Below, piece by piece: positions 44,744-56,520 of a stretch of DNA of 64,000 nt. Location: NCBI GenBank assembly GCA_034509755.1, contig CM067559.1:31362032-31426031 (forward strand). The letters run 5' to 3'. The notes beneath the pieces are model-generated. The model was given only the letters and a program-made list of their open reading frames with translations. It was not told where the DNA came from and made no database searches. The translations under genes and the position numbers were made by a program. The stretch's first letter is position 1. Every line of letters begins with the position of its first letter. This DNA is from Anisodus tanguticus (lineage: Eukaryota > Streptophyta > Magnoliopsida > Solanales > Solanaceae).

Positions 44744-47700
44744 TGTTGACACCCAATTTTGTCCCGTCTTTCCCAATTTATTTGCAGTTTTAAATATTTT
44801 TAGCACCTCAAAACAATTTTAAATCTATATACATACATGCGTATATATATATGTGTACATATCTCATTATTATTATTATTCACATTTTTTTTATATCATT
44901 TGCATTTTATAATAATCATAAGTTATCCGAAAATTCTATGTTATTTTTTTTATTCTCGCAAAATTGCATCGCATTTCCTTTTATTAAGCATTAAACATTT
45001 CGCAAATATTATATTTTATTATTATCACGTCGTTATGTTATTTTAAATAATTCACATCTTTTACAAAACAAAAATAATATTTTTAATATTAAACCCCTTT
45101 CATATATTTAATCCATAATCCATTCATTTTCCAACCCAAAACAATTTCTACCCAAACTAAAACTCATTTCACCAAAGCCCAACCCATCACCCATTCAATT
45201 CTACTTAACCCAAAACAATTCAACTCCCTATTCCCTAACCAAACCGGACCAGCCCAATACCCCAAACCCATTCACTTTTATCCCCTTAACCCAAAACCAC
45301 AAAACAATTTCCAAACCCAAAACAATTTCTACCCAAACAAAAAAAAAACCCCAACCGGTCGACCCACCAGCCCAACCGGCCGACCCACAAGCCCAACCCC
45401 CAAATTAAAACAACCCAAGCCCAATCCCCAAATTATTTCCCCCCAATTCCCAAAGCCCAACCGGACCGGCCCAACGCCCTTTCTTATTCTCCAATTAAAT
45501 TCCCACCACCCAATACCCACTAACCCATTCGGCTCTCTCATTTTAACCCAACCAAAATCACAACCCAATTCCCACAACCCAAAAACCGCGAACCCAACTC
45601 CGAGCCCACTCGACCAACCCGTCGCCCCCCCAGCCCAACCCGACCGACCCGACCCATAACTCATCTTCCCCCTCTTTTAATTCCCCAAACCAAACAAAAA
45701 GGAAAAACAAAAAAAAAACCTAAACCCTACCCGCTCGCCGCACACCCCATACCCCCATGCCCGACCGGTCACCTCGCCCACTGCCACCACCCACTCCCTG
45801 CAACCAACCCTGACACCACCACACCCCTCCCATCACTTCACCATACCCATACCCCTAAAATTCGCTTCCAAAATTCAGAATTTTTTGCCTTTAATTCAAA
45901 TTTCAAACTCGTTCTTGGGGGGAAATCCACCTATAAATACCCCATGTTGTTCTTCATTTTGGGGGGGGGGATTTTCGGGGAGAGAAAACAGATTTTCAAA
46001 GGATTTTTCGGAAGACTATTCCATATATACATAAAATATTTGTTGTGTTCGTGATTTTAAAGCATTTGCCTTCTTTGTTATTCAAGATACAAGTCCGAAA
46101 TAGGTCCAAGATTCGAAAGAAAGGAGGTGAGTTTCGTTCTTGAATTTGGGTTTTTAAATACTTCTATTCGTTTTTTAAAACCGAGTCCGAAAATCGGTTT
46201 GCATTTTGTTGTTCTTCACTGATTTCGGGTCGGGTCGACCCGGTTCGGGTAATATTTTCAGAATTATTGCATTTCATATTCTTGTTATTGGTTATCTGAA
46301 AATGGTGTTAAAATTTGATTCGGGTTTGGATCACTGATTCGGGTCGGGTCACTGACCCGGGTCGGGTCGACCCGATTTGAATATTTCCAAACTTTCTTGC
46401 ATTGTTGCTGTTGTTATTGGTTATCTGGAATTGATAGAATTATTCGATGTCGGGTTGAATCTCCAATTAGGGTCGGGTCACTGATCCGGGTCGGGTCGAC
46501 CCCGGTTTGGATTTTTTTCAAATCTCTTGCATTTCATGTCTTGTCTATTGGTCATCTGGAAAAAAAATCTGTTTCGGGTTGGCATCTGATTCGGGTCGGG
46601 TCACTGACCCGGGTCGGGTTGACCCCGGTTTTGGCATATTTCCAGATTATGGCATTTTTTCATATCTGTTGCTGGTTATCAAAAAATCTGAATTTTTGAT
46701 TTCATTCGGGTCACCGTTCATAATCCGGTCTGTTTATTTTTTTATAAATGCTTCTTAGTCTGTTTTGGTTCGAAACTTCGTAATTCGGGTCGGATAGTTT
46801 AATCGCTATCGTCTGTTTCTTTGGCATTGTTATTATGTTATTGATGGAATTAATACCGCATTCTCTTTGTTGTTTTATTGATTCAAACCAATATTGCGTC
46901 TATCTTCGGGAGACGCTTCTCGGTTTCATATTACTGTTTTACTGTTTTAAACTAAACACCGCGTCTTTTCGGAATTTGTCTCCTGTTTTCTCGCTTTCTC
47001 GATTTCGCTTCCTACTCACCGTTTGCTTTGCCTTGTTTTAAAATTTTGCTGATTTGAACACGATACTACACTGGCCGATGAAAAATATCCGTCGATTTTG
47101 AGGCCTCCATAGTTGTAAAGACGGAAATGTAACTTCTGGGCAATGATGAGGCTTAAACCTTTATTTCATCCGAAATCAACATGTTTAGTCGGCGAGGTGA
47201 ATTATATATTCACAGCCACGACGTGATTATAGTGATCTTTTCTATTTCACCCGAGAGACCAACACGTTTAGTAGGCGAGGCAATCAAAATTAACCATATT
47301 AGTCCTATGTTTGCAGCCACGACGTGATTGGAATGTTCTTTTCAAAATTTAAGTCTGAGCCCTCCGTGATCAAAACATTCACTGTTTTGAATACGGATAT
47401 GAAGTTATTTGTATTTAACTGTTTCTAACCGTTTGTTCTTGACAGCTTGCAGGGATTAAAGTAAATAAAGGCAGATTATTCCTCGATGTTTATTTATTTA
47501 TTTTATTTCTTTCTTTAATTCAGCTTTTATCCCGCTTTGTATTGTAATATTATTTATCGCACTTATGTAACTATTGAAATGCTTAGAATAGGCAAACTTA
47601 GGATTAATTCATAGGGTAGTTTAAGATTTGAAACCCGTCGCTAGCTTATTTATTTGTAGGCTCGGTTAAATTCAAACTTAGAAATCCTTCGCTAGTTTAT

Positions 47701-48312
47701 TTTAGGCTCGTCGCGCGTATTCAAGATTTTCAAAACAACTTTCGTCATCTTTTATTTGCTTTATTAAATCATACCGAATAAGTTTATCTTTTGTCAATTT
47801 ACAATTCATTGATTCCCAAATTTTACTTCTTTGGCATTATAAATAATTTGTTTTACTATCAATTGTCAAATACATATCTTTTCAACTCTACATGTATTTC
47901 TCTTTAAATACCATACAAATGCATATTTAAAAAATCTTTACATGTATCTTTCTTTTTAAAATGCATCATTTACTAATTATTTGCAAACATCTTTAAATCT
48001 GTTATACTTGTAAAAACATATATTTTTCTAGTAATAATTAACCTGAGTTTGACCGGATAACCGCAAGTTAGCGGATCTTAAAGGATGCCTAACCCCTTCC
48101 CTTTAGGATAATAAAGAACCCTTATCTAGAATCTCGCTAGTTTCGCAGACCTTAAAATTGGAGTTACATTGCAGCATTTAGTTTAAATATTTAGGTGTCC
48201 TAATTCACCATAAAAATAATTAGGTGGCGACTCCTCAATTCTTTACCCAGGAATCACCGAACACGTTGTGCTCCGCTTTTTGACCCGAGCCAGGTCAAAA
48301 ACGGGCGCGACA
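44744..48312 (+). repeat. Ogre 5' LTR, 3569 bp
   Basis: TGTTGACACCC...GGGCGCGACA. A pyrimidine-rich, AC-rich strand (45120-45850) precedes the TATA box; downstream lie GGGTCGGGTCGACCC palindromes (46220-46640) in a roughly 120-bp degenerate tandem pattern, and two copies of a CACGACGTGATT/GTTTAGTnGGCGAGG segment (47180-47345). About 30 bp near 48200 are absent from the 3' LTR. Confidence 0.97.
45932..45938 (+). promoter_or_regulatory. Ogre LTR TATA box
   Basis: CCACCTATAAATACCCCATG has the core-promoter form of plant LTRs; a G-rich run follows 20-30 bp downstream, near the probable transcript start. The matching box in the 3' LTR is at 61369-61376. Confidence 0.75.
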
Positions 48313-48315
48313 GCA

Positions 48316-48333
48316 TGGCGACTCCACTGGGGA
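48316..48333 (+). other. Ogre primer-binding site
   Basis: TGGCGACTCCACTGGGGA begins three bases after the LTR. I recognise this as the site typical of Ogre/Tat elements; it is not the initiator-Met type seen in X and Y. Confidence 0.85.
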
Positions 48334-48950
48334 AATTCAGGTTCTTAACCATAGCAAATTCAGGTTAATTGTTATTGTGCTTTATATTTGCTCCTTATTT
48401 GATCTATTATTTTTTTTTAATTGTTTCCTTTTGAAATTTTGTATGCATAACTGCTTTAATTGCTATATTCTCTTACTGCTTTTCTTAAAATTGGCATTCC
48501 GCTCATATTTCTTCCACTCTGGAAAATTGACACTATCACACATTACACGCGAGGTGTGTTTTGCGCACCCGCAAATTTCTTTCAAATTTCCAAATTTTTA
48601 GGAGAGTTGGTATATGCGCGGAGCGTCCGGACCATCCGGTTGGCCGCGTAGCCTTCTCACTCGAGCTGTCCGCTCGGGAACCTTGAGTCTAGTAAGCCAA
48701 ATCTTAGAAAATTTAGGATAGAGCTATACCACCCTTATTTTAAGTCATGCATGCATACACCTTAGGTGGGTCGATCCTTGGTATCGACTCCACATTTAAG
48801 AAATCCACCAATTTGTCAACGGGTTCTACAACCCAACGACCATATCATCATATTATGTGTAGCATGATAATGATAGAACTGATTCAAGCCTAATCATTGA
48901 AATATCAAAATTGGGAAAATTATACTTTCTTTCTTTTACTATTTTTTAGG

Positions 48951-50328
48951 ATGGATCAAGTCCCGCAAATCTCTGAAGTTAGGATGGTGAGTCGCACTCC
49001 GAGTAAGCTGAGAGTATGGTGGGAGAATTTTGACCTTGGCAGCCAAATGGTGATTAGAAGAAAGTTGGGATGCCTCATTTCACTGTTTGACGTCACTCCT
49101 GATCAACATTTGGTCAGAGCATTAATTCATTTTTGGGATCCAGACCGGGTTGTCTTCAAATTCAAAGATTTTGAGCTCACTCCCACTTTGGAAGCAATCA
49201 ACTATTTCACCAACTTGATTTATCAAGACAGAGGTCAAATCATCCCTCACGGCCAGTCTGGAAAGAAATTCCTGCGCTATTTGGGGTTAAAGAACACCAA
49301 AAAACTCCGATGCTTTGAAAATAACTGGGTTTCCCTAGAATACCTTTATGAGAGATATGGCCGTCGAGATAGTTACAAGTCATTTAGAAAAGAATTCTCT
49401 TGCACCCCTAATCACTGGCAAGCCAGGCACCCTATTGCATTTGCTGTCGCTTTACTGGGTATTCTAGTGTTCCCACTTGAGCACGGGAAAATAAGTACTT
49501 GCATATGTTCTGTGGCTCGAGCAATTTTTGAGGGAATTGACGGTGCGCAGCTCACTTTGGTCCCTATGATACTGGCAGAAATACTTCGGGCTCTCGGAAA
49601 ATGTAAAAGAGGCAAAACAAATTTCTTCAAAGGGTGCAACCTTATCCTACAGATGTGGGCCATAGAACATTTCTATCGGCGTTCGAACATGACGGTATTT
49701 GCTTCAAAGTGAGTCAAACAAGACCGCCAGCTTTTACGACAGGACGAAACATTTTTTGTCACCAGTCGGCGTCAAGGATTGGTATGAGTTTCTAGCATCC
49801 CGCATTAGTGATCAGATTCAATGGAAATACCCACTGCTCCCAAACGCCAAGAAGGCCTATATGAGATGCAAAAGGCTTTACTACATCGAGCTCATTGGGT
49901 TGAAAGGACTCCAGCCATATGCGCCACTACGCGTACTGCGACAGTTCGGTCAAAAGCAGATAATCCCTCTCCAAGCAAATATGAGAGTTTCAGAAATTCA
50001 ATTCGGACCGAATTTCATTGTCCCTAGAACCAGGCAGATTCTCCATGAATGGAATAGTGTTGATAAAATAGACGTTGGAGATGGACAAGCAGGGACTACT
50101 CCTGAATATTGCGCATGGCTTCGAGAAGGTCACAACAACACGGATCTTAGCCCCGAGGGGGAATCAGGTTTCGAGGATGTAGGCACAACGATCTGGATAA
50201 GGACTTGTCGGCTCAAAAACACAGTTATTACTCCTGAGATGTGGTCTCAAATGCAGGACATAGTGCAATATTTAGAAAATGCAGGAGCCGGACCTAGCAG
50301 TGTTAGGGCTCCATCTTCATCTATGTAA
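48951..50328 (+). pseudogene. Ogre ORF1 (DUF7745-like), one frameshift
   Basis: The ATG at 48951 opens MDQVPQISEVRMVSRTPSKL and sits directly after a TTTTTTAG|G acceptor-like sequence. LTPTLEAINYFTNLIY and HPIAFAVALLGILVFPLEHG are typical of the plant-mobile-domain-like DUF7745 family. The frame stops at 49712; a +1/-1 shift at about 49700 leads to the second half (SNKTASFYDRTKHF to the stop at 50328), which has KDWYEFLASRISDQIQWKYP and GLQPYAPLRVLRQFG. ORF1 upstream of gag is an Ogre feature with no established function. Total length would be about 458 residues. Confidence 0.85.
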
Positions 50329-50741
50329 TCACGAATGAAATTTTAGCTTGGTTATCAACCATGTTATTGTATGCACTATTATTACAGTAATTTTCAACCT
50401 TTAACTTTGTTCCCAACAAAAGTATTCCAATTTGACGGCTTGGATCAATTTACCATTATCTTGCATATTTGGCGTTTAGGCCCACCTCTGGCATAAGAGA
50501 GGCCCATGCACATTAGGACGCGCATTTAATTTCCATATAATCTGTCTGCTACTTGTTTACTGTTTTCCACTCTATACATGTTATTCAAAGCAATAATTAT
50601 TCGTCTCATACTAACTTGGTTTGTTTCATTTTTGGAGAAGGTTTATTTTGCCTGCTTTATTTCCCAGAAGTTGATTCGCGTTGATTGAAACTGGCGGAAC
50701 ACCATTACTTCACGAGATCCAAGGCACAACCATCCGACAAA

Positions 50742-53720
50742 ATGACTGATTCAGGGATAGCCGAACAAACCGGTTTGGGACTTGTCACTCTTCCGGGAGG
50801 TGAACCAGAGACATCGGAAAGGAGAAATACTTCCGTCCCGGATGAATACCTCGCCCAACTACTGCAGCAAATGGCAACTATGCAGACTGAGATCGAACGG
50901 CTCCGGAATCTTACCAATCTTTCCATCAGCATCAACACTCCACTGCCTGAACAAGAGACGAGCGCAACTGCACCACAAACCTTTCCATCTCATGAACCAT
51001 CATTTCCCCAGAACCTTCCCCGAAATCCCTTACCAAGCAGAACCAACCCTCAACTCGCCAGCCCACAACGTACCAATCCGCATCCTATCAACCCGCAGGC
51101 CAGTCCACAACAAAGCCCGCTACAAAATGACCCAGTATCCTTCACAGCTCCATATATACATCAAGCTCCACTTACCCAAACTACCCCACTTGTCCAAAAT
51201 ATCCCTCCCACACAAAATTACCAGGCAACCCAACAAATACCAATGGCACACATCACTAACAAGCAGTATGTGCCACCGGTATATGCAACGGAGGCCCAAC
51301 CTTCTACTTCTACCATACCAAACATACATCATCAGGAGATAGACCAATATGAAGAGATGGAAAGGCAAGCAAGGATTAGAAATGATGAAAGTATGGCAAG
51401 GGAAATTCATAGCCTAAAAGAAGCATTTAAAAACATTCAAACCAGCAAGGGGCATGAAGGACTCGAGTATGAAGATCTCTGCATGCATCCCGACGTTCGA
51501 TTGCCTATCGGGTATAAGGTGCCAAAATTTGACTTATTCGATGGAAAGGGAAATCCTCGCGCTCATTTAAGATCGTATTGTGACAAGCTGGTTGGAGTGG
51601 GTAAGGACCAGGCCATCATAATGAAGTTGTTCATAAGGAGTCTGACAGGAGAATCGCTCGACTGGTACACAAGCCAGGACCCACGAAAATGGCATAACTG
51701 GGGCGCAATGGCGCAGGATTTTGTGGATAGATTCAGGTTTAACACTGACACAGTCTTAGATAGATTTTATTTGATGAAGTTGGAGAAAAAATCTACAGAG
51801 ACCTTCAGAGAATATGCCATGAGGTGGAGGGCGGAAGCAGCAAAAGTTCAGCCCCCGATGGCGGAAAGTGAGATGACCACGCTCTTTGTGCAATCTATGA
51901 AGGATGCAACTTACTATGAAAGAATGATAAGCGTCATCGGACGGAATTTCTCAGAAGTGGTAAGAATGGGAGATTTCATAGAAGAGGGTATCAAAACGGG
52001 AAGAATCACAAACTTGGCGGCATTGCAGGCGACGAGTAAGGCCATTCAGTCAGACTCATTTGGAGGAGCAATTAAGAAGAGGAGGGACGGAGCATCTCCT
52101 GTCATGGCAGTCCAGGAACATAGGTCCGACCAAATGCCAACCTACCAAAGCCCGTCATCCCAGCCTCCCTACTATAATCAAAACACCCAAAATCATCAGC
52201 CCTCATACTATAGCCAAAGCACACAAATCCCTCAGCCTTATTGTCAACACTCGCCTACTCCCTACCCTGTCTATCATACCCAGCCAATATATAGCCCACC
52301 ACGAGCACCTACCTATCGAAATTCCCAACAGTATCAACCCACATATCCACCTCAGCCACAAGCCCATCCACCAAATACTCCCAGACCCCGTGCAAATTAC
52401 GAAAGAAGGCCAATAAAAACATATACACCTTTAGCCGAACCTCTAGCCCAACTATACGAAAGATTGAGGACCGCAGGAATACTCCAATCCATCCCAGGGC
52501 ATATCCCCAATCCTATTCCCAGATCGTATGATGAAACTAAGCATTGTGCGTACCACTCGGGGATCACCGGACATGACACTGGAGTTTGCTTTGCCCTCAA
52601 AGACAAGATCGAGGCTTTGATCAAAGAAGGAATTATCCAACTGAAAGGACCTCCCCCTAATATAAATAATAACCCTTTGCCAAATCATGACAATGCCAAT
52701 GAAAACATGATTACTGTTGATGAAGAAAACAATTTGGAAGGGACCATTGTACCGGTCCGAACAGAGGAAAAGGTTGAATCATCGGCTTTGATCACCCCTA
52801 TAATTACAGTTCAAGTAAGGGCACCGTTTGAAGTGGAAGTACTTCCTCCGAAATCGCGGATAGTGACGCCGTCTGTTGATACCAAAACTGCCCCTTGGAG
52901 CTATTCGATTGGGGAAAGGAGCAGGGGAAAGGAGAAACAAGTTGTAGAAGTTGTCGTCGCTGGTATGACAAGATCCGGACGATGTTATGCCCATGCAGAC
53001 AATCCAAAAAAGGTTGTAACAGAGACTGAAGTAGAAGAGTTCTGGAGGAAAATGCCAACCAAGGAGTATTCCGTTGTAGAACAATTGAAGAAAACACCGG
53101 CTCAAATTTGTCTGCTATCATTGTTGATGAATTCTCCGGACCACGGACGCGCTTTATTGGAAGTACTCAAAGAAGCTTATGTTCCGAGAGAGACCACGGG
53201 CGAGAAACTCTCGGCCTTGGTCGGACAGATTTTAGAGGCCCATAAAGTCTCTTTTCATGACAAAGAATTGCCACCTGAGGGTTTGGGCCACAACAAAGGT
53301 TTGAACATAACGGTAAAGTGCATGAACAAGTTCATTTCTAAGGTTTTGATTGATGGAGGCTCAGCCGTCAATATTTGTCCCGTGGCGACTCTCCGAGCCT
53401 TGGGAATTAGCATTGGAAAGATTCGCGAAAGTCATGTGAGAGTTAAGGGTTTTGATGGAGCCCAAAGGAGCGTTATGGGAGAAATGGATTTAACATTACA
53501 AGTGGGACCCGTAGAGTTCGTCGTGGAATTCCAGGTGTTAGACATATCTACCGGCTATAACCTACTAATGGGAAGACCTTGGATCCATGTGGCTGGTGCA
53601 GTTCCTTCTACCCTACATCAGAGTTTGAAGTTTGTCTGGGATCATCACGAGGTCGTGGTACACGGAGAAGGGAGCAATTCAATGTGTCCGAAGGACGGAT
53701 CCCCGCTATTGAAAGCGTAG
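50742..53720 (+). CDS. Ogre gag-protease
   Basis: The frame is open from 50685; the first ATG is at 50742 (MTDSGIAEQTGLG). Order: a short coiled-coil-like segment (LAQLLQQMATMQTEIERLRN), a Pro/Gln/Asn-rich stretch, the Retrotrans_gag core (about 51555-52010, LIRSLTGESLDWY-like), a Tyr/Pro/Gln-rich linker, a knuckle CAYHSGITGHDTGVC (about 52548) and the aspartic protease with LIDGGSAVNICP (about 53347) and GYNLLMGRPWIH. The protease uses DGGS rather than DTG, as is usual for this lineage. A frameshift near 53700 ends the frame; coding sense continues in frame 2 with a TGA at 53774. About 992 residues. It would form the particle and cut the polyprotein. Confidence 0.9.
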   Translation: MTDSGIAEQTGLGLVTLPGGEPETSERRNTSVPDEYLAQLLQQMATMQTEIERLRNLTNLSISINTPLPEQETSATAPQTFPSHEPSFPQNLPRNPLPSRTNPQLASPQRTNPHPINPQASPQQSPLQNDPVSFTAPYIHQAPLTQTTPLVQNIPPTQNYQATQQIPMAHITNKQYVPPVYATEAQPSTSTIPNIHHQEIDQYEEMERQARIRNDESMAREIHSLKEAFKNIQTSKGHEGLEYEDLCMHPDVRLPIGYKVPKFDLFDGKGNPRAHLRSYCDKLVGVGKDQAIIMKLFIRSLTGESLDWYTSQDPRKWHNWGAMAQDFVDRFRFNTDTVLDRFYLMKLEKKSTETFREYAMRWRAEAAKVQPPMAESEMTTLFVQSMKDATYYERMISVIGRNFSEVVRMGDFIEEGIKTGRITNLAALQATSKAIQSDSFGGAIKKRRDGASPVMAVQEHRSDQMPTYQSPSSQPPYYNQNTQNHQPSYYSQSTQIPQPYCQHSPTPYPVYHTQPIYSPPRAPTYRNSQQYQPTYPPQPQAHPPNTPRPRANYERRPIKTYTPLAEPLAQLYERLRTAGILQSIPGHIPNPIPRSYDETKHCAYHSGITGHDTGVCFALKDKIEALIKEGIIQLKGPPPNINNNPLPNHDNANENMITVDEENNLEGTIVPVRTEEKVESSALITPIITVQVRAPFEVEVLPPKSRIVTPSVDTKTAPWSYSIGERSRGKEKQVVEVVVAGMTRSGRCYAHADNPKKVVTETEVEEFWRKMPTKEYSVVEQLKKTPAQICLLSLLMNSPDHGRALLEVLKEAYVPRETTGEKLSALVGQILEAHKVSFHDKELPPEGLGHNKGLNITVKCMNKFISKVLIDGGSAVNICPVATLRALGISIGKIRESHVRVKGFDGAQRSVMGEMDLTLQVGPVEFVVEFQVLDISTGYNLLMGRPWIHVAGAVPSTLHQSLKFVWDHHEVVVHGEGSNSMCPKDGSPLLKA

Positions 53721-53803
53721 ATATACCGGATGGGTCCGTCTTCCATGTCGAGAAATTACATGTGCCTCCAAAGTGAAAAACCGAAATTACCCCGGTTCTC
53801 ACC

Positions 53804-54228
53804 ATGGTGGCCTGGGAAATGTTGAAGAATGGTTTTAAGCCCGGTCGAGGCCTCGGACTGAATTTAGAAGGTACGGTAGAGCCTGTTCACTTGCTCAGTA
53901 AGAAGGATACTTTTGGGCTCGGATACAAACCCACTTCTAAAGAAGTCTTGTCAGCCAACCTCCGAAAGAAAAAAGACACTCCCCCGCCAAAGCCTCGTTG
54001 CACCCCGAATCGGTCATTTGTCAAAGCATATGCCGCTCAGGAGTCAAATGAAGATGATGCAGACGACCTCGCGGAAGGGCTCAAAAGCCTTTTCATTGCA
54101 GAAGAAGAAATGGAATGCAATGTAATTCTGGATGATTTTGATGAAGGCCCAACTATTTGGGATGCAGAACACGGAGATATTTTGGAAAATTGGACCTGTG
54201 CCCCGACCCTGTTTCTCCGGGAAGCTTG
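53804..54228 (+). pseudogene. Ogre G-patch-like segment downstream of protease
   Basis: MLKNGFKPGRGLGLNLEGTV near the start has the Gly spacing of a G-patch (aromatic-x-PGxGLG) and is followed by DTFGLGYKPTSKE. The rest is acidic (DDADDLAEGLKSL, EEEMECN). It is separated from the protease frame by a frameshift and one TGA (53774). In this lineage it is part of the Gag-Pro polyprotein; a nucleic-acid-binding role is inferred from the G-patch. The last codon before the donor is partial (TG). Confidence 0.75.
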
Positions 54229-54400
54229 GTAGAAATTACCTTAGTACTTTTTGAAACAATGCGATTCTAATTGAGGCTTGAATCGCATCTATGCATTTTA
54301 ATGTGTTTTGCCTCCATCTTTTGAAGGTTAAATGACAAACCCACATTGCTTTTGCTATTTCAAAATTTATTTTGTTTACTAATTTTCTTTTCTCTTTCAG
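54229..54400 (+). other. Ogre intron between protease and RT
   Basis: A donor GTAGAAATT after GAAGCTTG, then 172 bases of AT-rich sequence with a stop in frame, ending with the strong acceptor TTCTCTTTCAG. Joining 54228 to 54401 puts the upstream frame directly in phase with ATGCAAACTAATAAATC of the RT frame. Splicing of this position is known for Ogre elements and would control the Gag-Pro to Gag-Pro-Pol ratio. Confidence 0.8.
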
Positions 54401-54401
54401 C

Positions 54402-55531
54402 ATGCAAACTAATAAATCTGTCGATAATATGAATGTGACATGTAATGAAACAAACAAACAAAATCCAAACAACGAACAGGACTTCGAAGAGTATGAGGAA
54501 GACTTGCAGCCAGAAGAATTGACCGAGGAATTGGAACATTTTGAGAATAAGCCAAAGCCAAATTTAGATGAAACTGAGGCAGTAAATTTGGGAAATGCGG
54601 AATATGTGAAGGAAACAAGAATCAGCGTCCATCTGAGCACCGCACAAAGGAAAGAGCTGACGGATCTTTTGAGGCAATCTATCGACGTATTTGCTTGGTC
54701 TTATGACGATATGCCAGGGCTAAGCACGGATATTGTTTCGCATAGATTGCCTATTGATCCATCATGCCCTCCGGTGAAACAAAAACCAAGGAAAATCAAG
54801 CCTGATTTGAGTTTAAAGGTCAAGGAAGAGGTGTCCAAGCAATTCGATGCAAAGGTCATTCGAGTCACAAGATACCCCACTTGGTTGGCCAACATCGTAC
54901 CTGTGCCAAAGAAAGATGGAAAGATACGAGTGTGCGTGGATTATCGGGATCTCAACAAGGCCAGCCCGAAGGATGACTTCCCTCTTCCAAATATTCACAT
55001 ACTTATTGATAACTGTGCGAAGCATGAATTGCAGTCATTTGTTGATTGCTTTGCTGGTTACCACCAGATCTTGATGGATGAAGAAGAAGCAGAAAAGACA
55101 ACATTCACTACACCTTGGGGAGTATACTGTTATCGGGTAATGCCGTTCGGACTCAAGAATGCAGGTGCCACCTACATGAGGGCCATGACTACCATTTTCC
55201 ATGATATGATCCACAAAGAAATTGAGGTCTACGTGGATGACGTTATTATCAAGTCGCGAAGGACTCCGATCACTTGACTGATTTAGAGAAGTTTTTTGAC
55301 CGACTGAGGCGGTATAACCTGAAATTAAATCCCGCAAAGTGCGCATTTGGTGTCCCTGCTGGGAAGCTGTTAGGTTTCATCGTAAGTAGAAGGGGTATTG
55401 AATTGGACCCCTCGAAGGTAAAAGCTATTCAGGACTTGCCTCCTCCAAAGAGTCGGAAGGACGTAATGAGTTTCCTTGGTCGCCTCAACTACATCAAGCA
55501 GTTCATAGCACAATCAACAAGTGATATGTGA
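54402..55531 (+). pseudogene. Ogre reverse transcriptase, one frameshift
   Basis: After an acidic spacer, SVHLSTAQRKELTDLLRQ and FAWSYDDMPGLSTDIVSHRL lead into the RT: VPKKDGKIRVCVDYRDLNKA, LPNIHILID, VMPFGLKNAGATYMRAM and VYVDDVIIKS (about 55230). The first frame ends at 55277; the coding sense goes on in another frame at LEKFFDRLRRYNLKLNPAKC (55274-55531), FIVSRRGIELDPSKVKAI and SFLGRLNYIKQFI. All catalytic motifs are present; only this frameshift and a later stop break it. Confidence 0.9.
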
Positions 55532-56120
55532 GCCAATATTCAAGCTATCGAAGAAAGACGTCGCTACCAAGTGGACATCGGATTGCCAGCAAGCTTTTGA
55601 TAGAATCAAAGAATATCCGTCTAACCCACCTGTTTTGGTGCCTCCGTAACCCGGAAGGCCGTTGTCTTGTTATATCCGTCCGTGTTAGAAAATGCATTTG
55701 GATGCGTCGGGGCAACACGATGAAACAGAAAGAAGGAGCAAGCTATATACTATTTGAGCAAGAAGTTCACACCTTACGAAGCTCGATATACTTTGTTGGA
55801 GCGCACTTGTTGTGCCTTGACATGGATTGCACAAAGGTTTAGACATTATCTCGTCCGCATATACCACTTATCTCATCTCCGTAATGGACCCACTCAAATA
55901 CATCTTTCGAAGCCCATGCCCACCGGGAAGCTAGCAAAGTGGCAAATCTTGCTAAGTGAGTTCGATATCATATATGTCACCCAAAAGGCTATCAAAGGAC
56001 AAGCACTAGCCGACCATCTTGCTTTGAAAACCCCGTGGATGAAGAATACATGCCTCTCCGGACTTATTTTCCGGACGAGGAGGTATTGTTTGTTGGAGAA
56101 GACATCTCGAAGAGTACCTG
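55532..56120 (+). pseudogene. Ogre first RNase H, decayed
   Basis: FDRIKEYLSNPPVLVPP, then sequence readable only with several frame changes and stops (about seven TAG/TGA/TAA in the best frame) up to 56120. Short traces such as KKFTPYEARYTLLERTC and PTGKLAKWQILLSEFDIIYV remain. This is the most damaged part of the element. Confidence 0.75.
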
Positions 56121-56129
56121 TGTTGGAGA

Positions 56130-56520
56130 ATGTTCTTCGACGGAGCTGCAAATTTCAAAGGAGTTGGTATTGGAGCAGTTTTGATTTCAGAATCGGGTCA
56201 ACACTACCCAATTTCGGCGAAGCTCCGATTTCCATGCACCAACAATATGGCGGAATATGAAGCTTGTATACTCGGACTTAGAATGGACGTTGATATGAAC
56301 ATTCAAGAACTATTGGTTATAGGTGATTCAGACTTATTGATTCACCAGGTGCAAGGCGAATGGGCCACCAAAAACGTGAAGATACTTCCTTACCTGCATT
56401 GCGTGAAAGAATTATGCAAAAGGTTCAGCGAAATAGAATTCAAGCATATCCCACGAACTCAAAACGAGTTCACTGATGCTCTGGCAACACTGTCCTCCAT
56501 GATTCAACATCCGGATAAGA
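56130..56520 (+). CDS. Ogre second (archaeal-type) RNase H
   Basis: FFDGAANFKGVGIGAVLISE (first Asp), NNMAEYEACILGLRM (Glu), VIGDSDLLIHQVQGEW (Asp) and HIPRTQNEFTDALATL (Asp) give the four acidic residues of RNase H I. It opens inside the 364-codon frame that goes on into integrase. Such an additional RNase H after the normal one marks the Tat/Ogre lineage. Confidence 0.9.

Noticed and set aside
44837..45046. 69-codon frame repeated at 60273-60482
   Set aside because: Identical chance frame in both Ogre LTRs, hydrophobic only because of T-rich sequence.
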